NCBI RefSeq assembly: GCF_030297015.1
Contig: NZ_AP028056.1
Span: 940,939 to 1,004,938, forward strand
From: Brooklawnia propionicigenes
GTDB taxonomy: Bacteria; Actinomycetota; Actinomycetes; Propionibacteriales; Propionibacteriaceae
DNA: 64,000 nt
Direction: 5' to 3'
In this document: one piece after another, positions 1 through 9,256 of the stretch
Layout of the letters: every line of letters begins with the position of its first letter
Numbering within the stretch: the first letter of the stretch is position 1
Notes under the pieces: generated by a model
The model's database searches: none
Told to the model about the DNA's origin: nothing
Seen by the model: only the letters and a program-made list of their open reading frames with translations
Position numbers and translations under genes: made by a program

Positions 1-927
1 CTTGAACAGCTGCTTCGAACTGACGGGTTCCACGCCCAGGTATTCCCTGAAATACTGCTTCATATTCGCCATGCCCTCGACATAGGTGTTGACGATGTCG
101 TCGTCGAGGTCCATCGGCGCGGTCTGGCCGTGGTAATGCACCCGCATCGCGTCCTCGTCGTCGGTAGAGCAGACGAGTTGCCCCGAGACGCGGGTATTGC
201 CGCCCTCGTGCCCCTCGGGGGCCGAATCGACCAGGAGCACCTTGGCCCCCGCATCGGCTGCAAAACGTGCGGCGGTCGCGCCGGCGCCGCCGAAGCCCAG
301 AACGATCACATCGTAGGTGGCGTCCCAGTGTGTGCTGTCCGTGAGTGACATCGTTGAGTCTCCTTTGATCATTGATGTGGACGCTGACTGGCTACTTTTC
401 ACGAAGTCAGCGAAGTCTGCGAAGCACTGCTCGAGGAACGCGACGGTTGCCTGATCGGCCAGCCGGCCTTCGCCATCGAAGGCCTGCTTCACATTGCCGA
501 GCAAGAACTCGTTTCCGGGCAGCACGCGTGCCCCGACCCCCGGGGCATCCAGTATCTGGCGGAGATGAATCTGGGCTCTGGACGAACCCTGCGGATGATA
601 GGAGGCCCCCACGATCATCACCGGTTTGCCGTTCAGCGGATGCTGCCGGTACGAAAGCCATTCGAGGACGCTCTTGAGTGCCGACGGCACCGAGTGATTG
701 TGCTCGGGGCAGCCGATGACGACCCCGTCGGCGTTCGATATCGCCCGGCTCAGGTAGTTCACACTGTCAGGGTCGGTATCCGGCACATTTTCGTTGAACA
801 TGGGGATATCTCGGATTTCGCAGACCTCGATGTCCGCTTGGCCCGAAAAGTGTTCCCGCATGTAATTGAGAAGAAGCCTGTTGTAGGAAAAGCTGGCGTT
901 CGTCCCCACAATAGCAACAATTTTCAT
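1..927 (-). CDS. NADPH-dependent FMN reductase fused to FAD-binding flavoprotein (partial)
   Basis: One frame runs without a stop from the ATG at 927 (preceded by GGAGGTGG) to the left edge, giving 309 visible codons. Residues 1 to about 180 are an NADPH-dependent FMN reductase of flavodoxin-like fold: [10 protein letters not shown] at 8-17 and [12 protein letters not shown] at 74-85 match its flavin-binding loops. After a Ser-rich linker, from residue 193 a second flavoprotein begins with [19 protein letters not shown] (FAD-binding Rossmann motif) and GGNTRVSGQ, as in the fumarate-reductase/FAD_binding_2 family. The likely logic is NAD(P)H to FMN to FAD to an organic acceptor, but the acceptor cannot be read because the catalytic part lies outside the window. 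A second strong ribosome site sits at the domain junction (see 349-366). The gene is divergent from a TetR regulator that may control it. The fusion is seen directly; the function is inferred. Confidence 0.8.
   Translation of the reverse strand, partial: MKIVAIVGTNASFSYNRLLLNYMREHFSGQADIEVCEIRDIPMFNENVPDTDPDSVNYLSRAISNADGVVIGCPEHNHSVPSALKSVLEWLSYRQHPLNGKPVMIVGASYHPQGSSRAQIHLRQILDAPGVGARVLPGNEFLLGNVKQAFDGEGRLADQATVAFLEQCFADFADFVKSSQSASTSMIKGDSTMSLTDSTHWDATYDVIVLGFGGAGATAARFAADAGAKVLLVDSAPEGHEGGNTRVSGQLVCSTDDEDAMRVHYHGQTAPMDLDDDIVNTYVEGMANMKQYFREYLGVEPVSSKQLFK
349..366 (-). promoter_or_regulatory. Internal ribosome binding site and in-frame ATG at domain junction
   Basis: On the minus strand AAAGGAG (366-360) is followed after 8 nt by an ATG (351-349) that is in frame with the upstream FMN reductase. 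The encoded protein from this ATG begins [17 protein letters not shown], a natural start for a free-standing flavoprotein. The site could give a second, shorter product from the same mRNA, or be the relic of two formerly separate genes. Confidence 0.5.
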
Positions 928-1016
928 TCGTTCCACCTCCAGTGGTGCAACACTCGTCAGTAGTCTATCGCCGCCGGCCGGTTGCGGTCCGGGCCCGGCC
1001 GAAGTCGGCGACCCTC

Positions 1017-1053
1017 TCGACATCGCCTTGAACACTTGTTTAGTATTATGAAC
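1017..1053 (+). promoter_or_regulatory. Promoter of TetR gene with overlapping palindrome, leaderless
   Basis: A -35-like TCGACA (1017-1022), an 18-nt spacer and a -10-like TAGTAT (1041-1046) place the transcription start about at the ATG at 1054, and no Shine-Dalgarno is present. The spacer contains AACACTTGTT (1031-1040), an almost perfect 10-bp palindrome placed where an autoregulating TetR dimer would block both divergent genes. The operator role is inference. Confidence 0.5.
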
Positions 1054-1725
1054 ATGGATTCAACACTCCAACCCGGCGACCTGACGGCGCGGGCCCGCAT
1101 CCGGAACGCGGCCGTTGAGCTGTTCGCAGACAAGGGCTTCGAACGTGCCAGCATCCGGATGATCGCCGAGCGCGCAGGCGTCAGTCCGGCCTTGGTGGTG
1201 CACCATTTCGGCGACAAGGCCGGCCTGCGGACGGCCTGCGACGCCCACGTGATCGCGGAGTTCACCGATGACCGGTACGGCGTGGGCACCTCACCGACCA
1301 TCGAGTCGATTCAGGCGATGCTCAGCAACCTGGATTCGTACGATCCCGCGATCGACTACCTGGCGCGGATGCTCACCGACGACTCCGGCGTGGCCGATCA
1401 GCTGTTCGACGACCTGCTGCGGGCAACGCAAGCGATGCTGCAGCAGCAGGAGGCCGCGGGCCTCATTCGTCCGATGGACAATCCCGAGTCGACGGCCCTG
1501 CTGGTGACCGCCTTCGGGGTCGCCCCCCTGCTGCTGCGCCGTCAGATCGCCCGCGCCCTCGGCGAGCCCCGGCTGACCAGCAAGGCGCTGGCCCGCATCA
1601 CCATGCCGACGATGGAACTGTTCACCCGGGGCCTGTACCAAGACGAGTCGGCGCTGGAGGCCACCCGCGCGGCACTGGCCGCCGAAGCCGCCGATTCCCA
1701 TCCCGCCGACGAAGCTGAGGAGTGA
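1054..1725 (+). CDS. TetR family transcriptional regulator
   Basis: A 223-residue TetR regulator. The N-terminal helix-turn-helix is clear: [17 protein letters not shown] followed by [18 protein letters not shown] and HHFGDKAGL. The rest is an all-helical ligand-binding domain ending in an acidic Ala/Glu tail. ATGs at 1048 and 1054 are both possible; 1054 is chosen because it lies 7 nt after a TAGTAT -10 element, which fits leaderless translation. The stop is immediately followed by the ABC ATPase start, so it probably heads the exporter operon and represses it, and possibly also the divergent flavoprotein. The inducer is unknown. Confidence 0.9.
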   Translation: MDSTLQPGDLTARARIRNAAVELFADKGFERASIRMIAERAGVSPALVVHHFGDKAGLRTACDAHVIAEFTDDRYGVGTSPTIESIQAMLSNLDSYDPAIDYLARMLTDDSGVADQLFDDLLRATQAMLQQQEAAGLIRPMDNPESTALLVTAFGVAPLLLRRQIARALGEPRLTSKALARITMPTMELFTRGLYQDESALEATRAALAAEAADSHPADEAEE

Positions 1726-1727
1726 GA

Positions 1728-2648
1728 ATGCCCGGAGCAATCGAATGCCGTGGGCTGACCAAGCGATTCGGTCGGCTGACCGCGGTCCGTGAACTCGACC
1801 TGTCGCTGGACGCCGGCACGGTGCTGGGCTTCGTCGGCCCCAATGGCGCCGGCAAGAGCACCACGATCCGGATGATGCTCGGCCTGTGCGCACCGACGGC
1901 CGGTTCGGTCCGGCTGTGGGGCGCCGATCCGCTGCGCGACCACCAGGTGCGAGCGCGGGTCGGCTACTGCCCCGGCGAGCTGAGGTTGGACGAACGGCTC
2001 ACCGTCGCAGCCACCCTGACCAGCTGGGGCAAGCTGCGGCACAGCACCGACACCGGATTCCGCGACGAGTTGGTCGAACGCCTGGGCGTAGAGCCCGGCC
2101 GGCAGGTGCGAGGCCTGTCCACCGGCAACCGCCGCAAGGTGGCACTGGTCGGAGCACTGATGTCGCGGCCCGATCTGCTGGTGCTGGACGAACCGACGAA
2201 CGGGCTCGACCCGCTCGTCCAGGAGGAGTTCATGGCCATCCTCGGTGAGGCGGCCTCTGCGGGAACAAGCGTCCTGCTGTCATCGCACGTACTGAGCGAG
2301 GTCGAACGCGTCGCCAACGAGGTCGCCGTCATCCGCGAGGGAGCCATCGTCGCGTCCGGGCCTACCAGCCAGCTGCGCGGGAACCTGCCGCAGGTCTTCC
2401 GGGCGGTCTTCGCCGGGCAGGCACCACCCGCCGCCGAGTTCTCGGCGCTGCCGGGGGCACTCCAGGTGGACGCCCCCAGCCCGCGAGAGCTGAAGATCAG
2501 CTGGTCGGGGGCGCCGCGCCCGCTGTTGGCCAAGCTCGGCGGCTACGACATCGAATCCCTCACCGCGCCAGAACCGGATCTCGAAACCGCGTTCTTGTCG
2601 TACTACCGCAACGATGAACCAGCCGCTGCCAGGAGGGCCGAATCGTGA
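1728..2648 (+). CDS. ABC transporter ATP-binding protein
   Basis: A 306-residue ABC ATPase of the drug/antibiotic exporter type. It has Walker A GPNGAGKST near residue 40, a variant signature LSTGNRRK, Walker B LLVLDEPTNGLDP and the switch His in LLSSHVLSE. The C-terminal 90 residues form the extra domain usual in this group. The ATG at 1728 is preceded by AGGAG at 5 nt; an in-frame GTG at 1722 is possible but less well spaced. It follows the TetR gene directly and overlaps the permease start (GTGA), so the three genes are one transcription unit. It should energise the permease 2645-3442. The substrate is unknown. Confidence 0.93.
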   Translation: MPGAIECRGLTKRFGRLTAVRELDLSLDAGTVLGFVGPNGAGKSTTIRMMLGLCAPTAGSVRLWGADPLRDHQVRARVGYCPGELRLDERLTVAATLTSWGKLRHSTDTGFRDELVERLGVEPGRQVRGLSTGNRRKVALVGALMSRPDLLVLDEPTNGLDPLVQEEFMAILGEAASAGTSVLLSSHVLSEVERVANEVAVIREGAIVASGPTSQLRGNLPQVFRAVFAGQAPPAAEFSALPGALQVDAPSPRELKISWSGAPRPLLAKLGGYDIESLTAPEPDLETAFLSYYRNDEPAAARRAES

Positions 2649-3442
2649 ATGCCGAACTGCTGAAACGAGGCCTCGGCGCCCAACTGCGTAGCAGCCTGAT
2701 CTGGGGCATCTCGATGGTCGCCCTCACCGCCTCGGTGGTCGCCTTGTGGCCATCCCTGAGCCGCTCGGGCTCGCTGGACTCGATGGTCGCGGGCCTGCCA
2801 CCCGACCTGGTCAGCGCACTCGGGCTGACCGACTTCGGGTCCCCGGCAGGTTTCCTGAACGGCAACCTCTACGCGGTCTTCCTGCCGCTGCTGTTCACCG
2901 TGCTGGGCACTGTGCAGATGAATGCGCTGACAGCCGGGGACGAGGACGCCGGCAGGCTCGAGTTGCTGCTGGCGCTTCCGGTCGCCCGGCCCGTGGTGTA
3001 TCTCAGCCGGTATGCCGGTGTGGCGCTGGTGCTGGGCGTCCTGGCCGCCGCGACCGGAGCGACGGTGGGGATCACCGCCCCGGTCTTCGACCTGGACATC
3101 GGTGCGGCCGGCATCGCCGCCGTGAGCCTGAGCATGTTCTGGCTGGGATTGTTCCAGGCATCGTTGGTGCTGGCACTGGCCGGGCTCGGTCTGCGCGCAC
3201 CAACAGTCAGCACGGTGGCATTCAGCGTACTGGCGGCGGCTTACGCCGTCTACGCACTCCTGCCGCTGGCCGGCTCGGCGGCGGATCTGGCGCGCTGGTC
3301 GCCGTGGCATTGGGCGCTCGGTTCCCAACCGCTGACCCAGGGCTTCGACGTGCGCGGCAGCGCGTTGCTGGCCGCCTCGTGCGCATTGCTGACGGCCGTC
3401 GGGCTGCTCACGATCCGGCGGCGGACCATCCGCACGGCCTGA
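2645..3442 (+). CDS. ABC-2 type transporter permease
   Basis: A 265-residue membrane protein with about six hydrophobic segments (for example VFLPLLFTVLGTVQMNAL, YAGVALVLGVLAAATGA and TVSTVAFSVLAAAYAVYALL). It carries the cytoplasmic motif GRLELLLALPVAR, like the ExGRxExLLxxPVxR pattern of ABC-2 permeases. The GTG start overlaps the ATPase stop and has AGGAGG upstream. At half the length of the fused exporter permeases of this type, it probably works as a dimer with the ATPase. The substrate is unknown; TetR control suggests a toxic compound or an envelope molecule. Confidence 0.85.
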   Translation: MNAELLKRGLGAQLRSSLIWGISMVALTASVVALWPSLSRSGSLDSMVAGLPPDLVSALGLTDFGSPAGFLNGNLYAVFLPLLFTVLGTVQMNALTAGDEDAGRLELLLALPVARPVVYLSRYAGVALVLGVLAAATGATVGITAPVFDLDIGAAGIAAVSLSMFWLGLFQASLVLALAGLGLRAPTVSTVAFSVLAAAYAVYALLPLAGSAADLARWSPWHWALGSQPLTQGFDVRGSALLAASCALLTAVGLLTIRRRTIRTA

Positions 3443-3524
3443 TTCGATGCCGTAACATCACACTCGGTTGGCGGTAGTGCCGATCGCAGGGGCAGGAGAC
3501 AACCCGAAAGAGGAGATCCAGGGG

Positions 3525-4232
3525 ATGGCAACATGGATCGCTACCGTGACCAGCCTCCTGGTACTGGGTCTCGTCATGGGTTTCAGCCCAACCTTGTACG
3601 GCATCTGCCTGGCCTATCTGGTGCAGGGGGCGCCCGGACGCAGGGCCGTGGCGTGGATATCCCTGGGGCTGGCGATCGGCTGCACCCTGCTTTTCATCGT
3701 CTACCAGTTCGTCGACGGCGCCATCGTCTCCACGTACCTGTCGTCAGGGGTCCGGGCGATCGTGATGCAACGCTGGGTCGATCTGGTCGCCGGGGTGCTG
3801 TTGCTGCTGGCGGCCGGTCTGCTGAGTTGGCGCGCTCGTCGTGGCCCGACCGCGCCGCGGCCCAAGCCCGACCGCCCGCATCGCACCGACGACAGTTCGC
3901 CCCGAACCGCTGCTGCGCTGGGATTCGCCAACGCGTTCATGGGTTCGTCGGGGTTCGCGACCATGTACATCGTGGCGCGGGTGGTTTCGGTGGTCGGGCC
4001 GGATCTGGCCCTGCGCGCCCTGGTCTACCTCGCGTTCGTTCCGACTCTGGTCGGGCCCTATCTGATCCTGGCGTGGAGTTGGAACCGTTGGCCTCGGATG
4101 GCCGCCTCGATCACCCGCGTGTACGACCTGGTGGTGCATCGCGATTACCACAGGCTGGTGATCATCGGTCTGGTGGCCGGCGGGGTGCTGTTCATCGGAT
4201 TGGGCATCAAGGGCTTCGTGGATCTCGCCTGA
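3525..4232 (+). CDS. Six-helix membrane protein, GAP/LysE-like
   Basis: A 235-residue integral membrane protein with about six helices in two halves of three, separated by a basic cytoplasmic loop (SWRARRGPTAPRPKPDRPHR). The opening pattern, hydrophobic helix then GFSPTLYGICLAYL, resembles the GAP/LysE-type small transporters of actinobacteria that include the mycobacterial sulfolipid-1-addressing protein. The ATG at 3525 is chosen because GGAG lies 9 nt upstream and the first helix starts at once; a longer in-frame reading from 3468 has no sensible start. It is followed by a strong terminator. Function is unproven. Confidence 0.6.
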   Translation: MATWIATVTSLLVLGLVMGFSPTLYGICLAYLVQGAPGRRAVAWISLGLAIGCTLLFIVYQFVDGAIVSTYLSSGVRAIVMQRWVDLVAGVLLLLAAGLLSWRARRGPTAPRPKPDRPHRTDDSSPRTAAALGFANAFMGSSGFATMYIVARVVSVVGPDLALRALVYLAFVPTLVGPYLILAWSWNRWPRMAASITRVYDLVVHRDYHRLVIIGLVAGGVLFIGLGIKGFVDLA

Positions 4233-4234
4233 CG

Positions 4235-4279
4235 ACAAAGAGGCGGTGGCCCCCACTCGGGGAGCCACCGCCTCTTTGT
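4235..4279. terminator. Bidirectional terminator between convergent genes
   Basis: A perfect 16-bp stem (4235-4250 with 4264-4279) extended by a CCCC/GGGG inner stem with loop ACTC. The outer AAAG/CTTT flanks give A and T runs on both strands. It sits between the stop of the membrane protein gene and the stop of clpC and can end both transcripts. Confidence 0.9.
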
Positions 4280-4302
4280 TGTTCTCGATCAGGCCGGCAC
4301 GA

Positions 4303-6834
4303 TCAGCTGGCTTCGGGACCTCCGCTGAGTTCGGCGAACGGGACATCCGGCAACGTCGACTTCGGGGTTCCGATGAACGTGAATGCGTCGGTCGACTTCT
4401 CGTCGGCACCGGGGACGGCGTCCACGACCACGATCGACCCGGCAGTCAGGCCTCCGAACAGGATCTGCTCGGCGATCGGATCCTCGATGTCGCGTTGCAG
4501 CGCACGCCGCAGCGGACGAGCACCGAGCACCGGATCGTAGCCGCGCTTGGCGATCAGTTCGCGGGCGGCCGGGGTCAGTTCGATGCCCATGTCGCGGTCG
4601 GCGAGCCGGGTCTCGATCTGGGCGACCAGCAGATCGACGATGTGCTGGATGTCGTCTAGGCTGAGCTGGCGGAAGACGATCGTCTCGTCGACACGGTTCA
4701 GGAACTCGGGACGGAAGTGCTGCTTCAGCTCTTCGTTCACCTTCGCCTTCATCGTCTCGTAGCTACTCACCGCATCACCGGCGCGCGAGAAGCCAAGGTT
4801 GACGCCCTTGGAAATATCGCGGCTGCCGAGGTTGGTGGTCATCACGATGACGGTGTTCTTGAAGTCGACGACCCGGCCCTGCGCATCGGTCAGGCGACCC
4901 TCGTCCAGGATCTGCAACAGCGAGTTGAAGATATCCGGATGTGCCTTCTCGATCTCGTCGAACAAGATCACGCTGAACGGCTTGCGGCGAACCTTCTCGG
5001 TCAACTGCCCGCCCTCTTCGTATCCGACATAGCCGGGCGGCGACCCGAACATCCGCGAAGCGGTGTGCTTCTCGGAGTACTCGCTCATGTCGAGGGTGAT
5101 CAGCGCATCCTCATCGCCGAATAGGAACTCCGCGAGCGCCTTGGTCAGCTCGGTCTTACCGACACCGGACGGGCCGGCGAAGATGAACGAGCCGCTGGGA
5201 CGCTTCGGGTCCTTCAGGCCGGCGCGGGTACGGCGGATCGACCGGGACAGCGCCTTGACCGCCTCGACCTGGCCGACATAGCGCTTGCCGATCTCGGACT
5301 CCATCCGCAGCAGGCGGCTGGACTCCTCCTCGGTGAGCCGGGCGACCGGGACACCGGTGGAACTGGCCAGCACCTGGGCGATCTCTTCCTCGCCGATGAC
5401 GGCCGGCGAATCGGAATCGCCGTCCTTCCAGGCCTTCTCCCGCTCCCGGCGGGCGGCCAGCAGGTTCTTCTCGTCGTCACGCAACCGCGCGGCGCGCTCG
5501 AAGTCCTGAGCGTCTATCGCGGCTTCCTTCTCGATGCGCACGCTGGCGATCTGTTCGTCGAAGTCGCGCAGATCCGGCGGTGCGGTCAGGCGCTGGATAC
5601 GCATCCGGGCGCCTGCCTCGTCGATCAGATCGATGGCCTTGTCGGGCAGGAACCGGTCCTGCACATAGCGGTCGGCCATGTTCGCCGCGGCGGTCAGCGC
5701 CTCGTCGGTGATGGTGACCCGGTGGTGCGCCTCGTAGCGGTCGCGCAGACCCTTGAGGATGTCGATGGTCAACGCGATCGACGGCTCGGCGACCTGGATC
5801 GGCTGGAAACGACGCTCCAGGGCGGCATCCTTCTCGATGTACTTGCGGTACTCCTCGAGAGTGGTGGCACCGATGGTCTGCAGTTCACCGCGGGCCAGCA
5901 TGGGCTTCAAGATGGACGCGGCGTCGATCGCTCCCTCGGCGGCACCCGCACCCACCAGGGTGTGGATCTCGTCGATGAACAACATGATGTCACCGCGGGT
6001 CTTGATCTCCTTCAGCACCTTCTTGAGGCGCTCCTCGAAGTCGCCGCGGTACCGCGAGCCGGCCACCAGGGCACCCAGGTCGAGGGTGTAGATCTGCTTG
6101 TCGCGCAGGGTCTCCGGGACATCACCGCGGACGATCCGCTGGGCCAGCCCCTCGACGATGGCGGTCTTGCCGACGCCGGGCTCACCGATCAGCACCGGGT
6201 TGTTCTTGGTGCGACGGCTCAGCACGGTCATCACGCGGTCGATCTCGGTCTGGCGTCCGATCACCGGGTCGAGCCGGTTCTCGCGCGCAGCCTGGGTCAG
6301 GTTGCGGCCGAACTGGTCGAGCACGGTGGCGTTGCCGCGCGGGGTCTCCCCCATCTCGGGAGCCCCCGAGGTGATCGGCTGGCCCTCGGTGGTGCCCTGG
6401 TAGCCGCTCAGCAGCTGCAGGACGGTGTTGCGGACGCGGTTCAGGTCGGCGCCGAGTTTGATCAGCACCTGCGCCGCCACGCCCTCACCCTCACGGATCA
6501 GGCCCAGCAAGATGTGCTCGGTGCCGATGTAGGAGTGGTTCATCTGCAGCGCCTCGCGCAGCGACAACTCCAGCACCTTCTTGGCACGCGGGGTGAACGG
6601 AATATGGCCGGTAGGCTGCGTCTGGCCGTGGCCGATGATCTCTTCAACCTGCTCGCGGACGGCCTCCAGCGAAATGCCCATCTGCTCGAGGGCCTTGGCG
6701 GCCACGCCTTCACCTTCATGGATCAGGCCGAGCAGGATGTGCTCAGTGCCGATGTAGTTGTGGTTGAGCATCTTGGCTTCATCTTGAGCCAGGACCACAA
6801 CTCGGCGCGCGCGATCAGTGAAACGCTCGAACAT
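4303..6834 (-). CDS. clpC: ClpC AAA+ unfoldase of the Clp protease
   Basis: 843 residues, full length for the family. It has two Clp N-repeats ([20 protein letters not shown] near 25 and its copy near 101), a first AAA module with Walker [14 protein letters not shown] near 217, a UVR-type coiled middle domain ([20 protein letters not shown]), and a second AAA module with [20 protein letters not shown]. It unfolds substrates and feeds them to ClpP in the cytoplasm. AGAGGAG lies 4 nt before the ATG. It is next to lsr2, as in mycobacteria. Its 210-bp upstream region holds an inverted-repeat pair and a ClgR-like sequence (see 6904-7021). The C-terminal tail after [19 protein letters not shown] is acidic. 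Confidence 0.98.
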   Translation of the reverse strand: MFERFTDRARRVVVLAQDEAKMLNHNYIGTEHILLGLIHEGEGVAAKALEQMGISLEAVREQVEEIIGHGQTQPTGHIPFTPRAKKVLELSLREALQMNHSYIGTEHILLGLIREGEGVAAQVLIKLGADLNRVRNTVLQLLSGYQGTTEGQPITSGAPEMGETPRGNATVLDQFGRNLTQAARENRLDPVIGRQTEIDRVMTVLSRRTKNNPVLIGEPGVGKTAIVEGLAQRIVRGDVPETLRDKQIYTLDLGALVAGSRYRGDFEERLKKVLKEIKTRGDIMLFIDEIHTLVGAGAAEGAIDAASILKPMLARGELQTIGATTLEEYRKYIEKDAALERRFQPIQVAEPSIALTIDILKGLRDRYEAHHRVTITDEALTAAANMADRYVQDRFLPDKAIDLIDEAGARMRIQRLTAPPDLRDFDEQIASVRIEKEAAIDAQDFERAARLRDDEKNLLAARREREKAWKDGDSDSPAVIGEEEIAQVLASSTGVPVARLTEEESSRLLRMESEIGKRYVGQVEAVKALSRSIRRTRAGLKDPKRPSGSFIFAGPSGVGKTELTKALAEFLFGDEDALITLDMSEYSEKHTASRMFGSPPGYVGYEEGGQLTEKVRRKPFSVILFDEIEKAHPDIFNSLLQILDEGRLTDAQGRVVDFKNTVIVMTTNLGSRDISKGVNLGFSRAGDAVSSYETMKAKVNEELKQHFRPEFLNRVDETIVFRQLSLDDIQHIVDLLVAQIETRLADRDMGIELTPAARELIAKRGYDPVLGARPLRRALQRDIEDPIAEQILFGGLTAGSIVVVDAVPGADEKSTDAFTFIGTPKSTLPDVPFAELSGGPEAS

Positions 6835-6903
6835 TCGACTCCTCTGGTTGGCTCTGGTGAGCCCTCCGACGCGCCCGTTGGCTGACGCGTTTTACAGACA
6901 GTT

Positions 6904-7021
6904 TAGGGAGTGCCTCCCAATCCCGGCCCGCGAGTCCCGCTCACGCGGGCGGCCCGGCATTCGGATGACACTCCCTATAACTGCCCGCCCCGCGGCAATC
7001 TTCCGGCGTTCGCCTAGGGCT
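6904..7021. promoter_or_regulatory. clpC upstream region: nested inverted repeats and ClgR-like site
   Basis: TAGGGAGTG (6904-6912) is repeated inverted as CACTCCCTA (6969-6977). Between them GCCCGCG (6926-6932) pairs perfectly with CGCGGGC (6944-6950). At 7011-7021 CGCCTAGGGCT differs by one base from the core of the ClgR operator as I recall it (CGCYNANRGCG); ClgR activates clp genes in other actinobacteria. Roles are inference; the inner hairpin may instead terminate lsr2. Confidence 0.35.
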
Positions 7022-7044
7022 TGATGTGGTGCCGGAGGCTGAAC

Positions 7045-7368
7045 TCAGTTATTGGCGGCTTCATAGGCAGCGCGGACCTCAGCCGGTACGCGGCCGCGAG
7101 CGCTCACTTCGTAGCCGTTCTCCGCCGCCCAGGCGCGGATCTCCGCCGGCGAGGATCCCGCCGAGGCAGCCCCGGAGGCGCGGGTGCGCTGTCCCTTGAT
7201 CCGTCGTCCGGCACCGACATACGGCGCGAGAGCATCGCGCAACGCAGCCGCGTTTTCCTTCGACAGATCGATCTCGTAGTTGATCCCGTCCAGCCCGAAA
7301 CGGACCTTTTCGTTGGCGGGAGTTTCGTCGATATCGTCGATGAGAATAATCTCGACTCGCTGTGCCAT
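7045..7368 (-). CDS. lsr2: Lsr2 nucleoid-associated xenogeneic silencer
   Basis: 107 residues. The N-terminal dimerisation domain (QRVEIILIDDIDE, then VRFGLDGINYEIDLS) and the C-terminal DNA-binding domain (IRAWAAENGYEVSARGRVPAEV) with the minor-groove-inserting RGR are both intact. Lsr2 binds AT-rich DNA and silences foreign genes, which is relevant to the AT-rich island at 52.2-53.6 kb. AGGAGAGA precedes the ATG. It lies upstream of clpC on the same strand but with 210 bp between them, so the two are probably separately regulated. Confidence 0.97.
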   Translation of the reverse strand: MAQRVEIILIDDIDETPANEKVRFGLDGINYEIDLSKENAAALRDALAPYVGAGRRIKGQRTRASGAASAGSSPAEIRAWAAENGYEVSARGRVPAEVRAAYEAANN

Positions 7369-7445
7369 TCTCTCTCCTAGGTGTGGGCGAATCGTTAACA
7401 GGTCCCTACAATTTCAGCGCAACCATAGCTGAATCGCAAGTCTTA

Positions 7446-8000
7446 TCAAGGCTTGATTATCGAAACATCTGGCACCTTGGAAACCCCTGAGGTATCCATG
7501 GTAGCCACCAGATCGTCCACATGGCCTTGTGGCAGAGCCGCCCGGCGGTCGATTTCGAGCCACGGAACCAGCACAAACGCGCGTTCATGGGCGCGCGGGT
7601 GAGGCAGGGTCAATTGGTCGGTTTCACTGGTCCTTCTGCCCACCTGGATCAGGTCGATATCGAGCGTCCGCGGCCCGTGCGGATTGGCGGGATCGCGCAC
7701 GCGGCCATACGCGTCTTCGATCGCCTGGCAGCGCTGCAGCAGCAGGAGCGGCTCCAGGGTCGAATCGGCTATCACCACGATGTTGTAGAAGTCGGGCTGG
7801 TTGGTATTACCGACCGGCGCGGTCCGGTACACCGAGGATACGTCCACCAGCATCAGATTTGGTGTTTCCGCTAGTCGATCCACAGCGCCCTGCAGAATCT
7901 CGAGCGAATCACCCTGATTCGAGCCGAGACTGAAGACAACCTGGTTGAGGGGTTTGAGATCACCCAGGGTGTCGACATCAATCGAAAAGATCTCCGACAT
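7446..8000 (-). CDS. folK: 2-amino-4-hydroxy-6-hydroxymethyldihydropteridine pyrophosphokinase
   Basis: 184 residues. It transfers pyrophosphate from ATP to 6-hydroxymethyl-7,8-dihydropterin, the step before FolP. Visible family motifs are FSLGSNQGDS, SSVYRTAPVG and the HGPRTLDIDLI catalytic segment with the Mg-binding aspartates. GAGGAGG lies 5 nt before the ATG, which is inside the end of folB (23-nt overlap), so translation is coupled. The first 20 residues before the SLGSN strand are a longer N-terminus than usual. It is the last gene of the folate cluster. Confidence 0.95.
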   Translation of the reverse strand: MSEIFSIDVDTLGDLKPLNQVVFSLGSNQGDSLEILQGAVDRLAETPNLMLVDVSSVYRTAPVGNTNQPDFYNIVVIADSTLEPLLLLQRCQAIEDAYGRVRDPANPHGPRTLDIDLIQVGRRTSETDQLTLPHPRAHERAFVLVPWLEIDRRAALPQGHVDDLVATMDTSGVSKVPDVSIIKP

Positions 8001-8361
8001 GTTTCCTCCTCGAAATCGTCACAGCCACATCATCGAATCGGACGGTGATCGGGGCCTGCGGCTTGTGAACGGTGACTGTTGTTGTCCGGATGCGCTCGTC
8101 TTCCAGTATGGACGCGGCGATGGCGCTCGCCAGCGTCTCAATCAGTTTCACAGGTTGACCTTCGACTATGCCGACCACTTTAGTTGCCAAAGCGCCGTAA
8201 TCGACGGTGGCGGCAATGTCATCGGCGCCCGGCATATCGAGTTCGACCTCGACATCGACAATGAACTCTTGACCGCTCGCCCGCTCGGCGTCCAACACAC
8301 CGTGATACCCCCAGCCGTGCAGTCCCGTCAAGCTGATCGTCCCGAGTTGTTCATTCTCCAT
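7978..8361 (-). CDS. folB: Dihydroneopterin aldolase
   Basis: 127 residues, normal for the family. It splits dihydroneopterin into 6-hydroxymethyl-dihydropterin and glycolaldehyde. GLHGWGYHGVLDAER is the substrate-binding start; VDYGALATKVVGIVEG and LIETLASAIA carry the conserved Tyr and Glu; the catalytic Lys is in VHKPQAPI. A TAGCGT element 7 nt before the ATG, and no Shine-Dalgarno, suggest a separate leaderless promoter inside the folate cluster. It overlaps folK by 23 nt. Confidence 0.95.
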   Translation of the reverse strand: MENEQLGTISLTGLHGWGYHGVLDAERASGQEFIVDVEVELDMPGADDIAATVDYGALATKVVGIVEGQPVKLIETLASAIAASILEDERIRTTTVTVHKPQAPITVRFDDVAVTISRRKHVGDLFD

Positions 8362-8374
8362 GTGCCAGACGCTA
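8362..8374 (-). promoter_or_regulatory. Leaderless promoter of folB
   Basis: On the minus strand TAGCGT (8374-8369), then 7 nt, then the folB ATG. No Shine-Dalgarno is present in the 97-nt gap after folP. Confidence 0.45.
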
Positions 8375-8458
8375 CCGGCCGAATTGACGCGATCGACGCG
8401 GTTCCGGCGAACCTGGGACCGTGGTCTGATGATCGGCCGGCTACCCCATTGGGCCGTA

Positions 8459-9256
8459 TCAGGGGCGGCGAATGCGCTCCACTACGGCAATGGCATCGCG
8501 TTGGCCGCGCACCTCGTGGGTCCGAACGGCCCAGACTCCCTGCTGCGCGCAGATCACCGAGACCGCGGCCGTGGCGGCATCCCGACCCTGCGGCTCGCGG
8601 CCGGCAAGCAGATGCCCGAGGAAACGTTTGCGGGAGGCCCCGATCAGCACCCGATGGCCCATCGAGGTGAAGGCGTCCAGGTGCGCCAGCAGCGCCCAGT
8701 CCTGCTCGGCGGTCTTGGCGAATCCCAGACCGGGATCGACGATCACCTTGGCGGAGTCGATACCCGCCTCGGCGCAGGCCTGCAACCGTCGGGTGAGTTC
8801 GGCGACGACCTCGGGGACAACATCGCTGTAGGTGGCCAGGTCGTTCATGACGGCACCGTGGCCCCGCCAGTGCTGGCAGACATAGTCGACGCCCGCCTGG
8901 GCGATCATGCCGAGCATCCGGGGATCAGCCAGACCGCCGGAGACGTCGTTGATGATCTGTGCACCTGCCTCGATCGCCTGCTCGGCGGTCTCGGCGCGCA
9001 TAGTGTCCACGCTGATCGGGACCCGCCCGACCAGTCCTCGGATCACCGGCAGCACCCGGCGCAGTTCCTCCTCGGCCGGCGGACGCACGGCGCCCGGGCG
9101 TGTGGACTCACCGCCGATGTCGAGAAGGTCGGCGCCCTGGTCGATCAGTTCCAGACCGTGCGCGATCGCGTCCTCGGCGTCCAGCCACAGACCACCGTCC
9201 GAAAAGGAATCGGGAGTGACGTTCACGACTCCCATCACGAGGGTGCGCTGGTTCAT
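8459..9256 (-). CDS. folP: Dihydropteroate synthase
   Basis: 265 residues, the usual length. It condenses 6-hydroxymethyl-dihydropterin pyrophosphate with p-aminobenzoate and is the sulfonamide target. [15 protein letters not shown] and [13 protein letters not shown] are the two signature loops; ISVDTM, INDVSGG, GLGFAKT and [10 protein letters not shown] complete the barrel's substrate site. The ATG overlaps the folE stop (ATGA), so it is coupled to folE. A 97-nt gap separates it from folB, which seems to have its own promoter. Confidence 0.97.
   Translation of the reverse strand: MNQRTLVMGVVNVTPDSFSDGGLWLDAEDAIAHGLELIDQGADLLDIGGESTRPGAVRPPAEEELRRVLPVIRGLVGRVPISVDTMRAETAEQAIEAGAQIINDVSGGLADPRMLGMIAQAGVDYVCQHWRGHGAVMNDLATYSDVVPEVVAELTRRLQACAEAGIDSAKVIVDPGLGFAKTAEQDWALLAHLDAFTSMGHRVLIGASRKRFLGHLLAGREPQGRDAATAAVSVICAQQGVWAVRTHEVRGQRDAIAVVERIRRP

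Noticed and set aside
5722-6885. A 387-codon + strand frame inside clpC
   Set aside because: Antisense to conserved AAA+ sequence; no ribosome site or motif.
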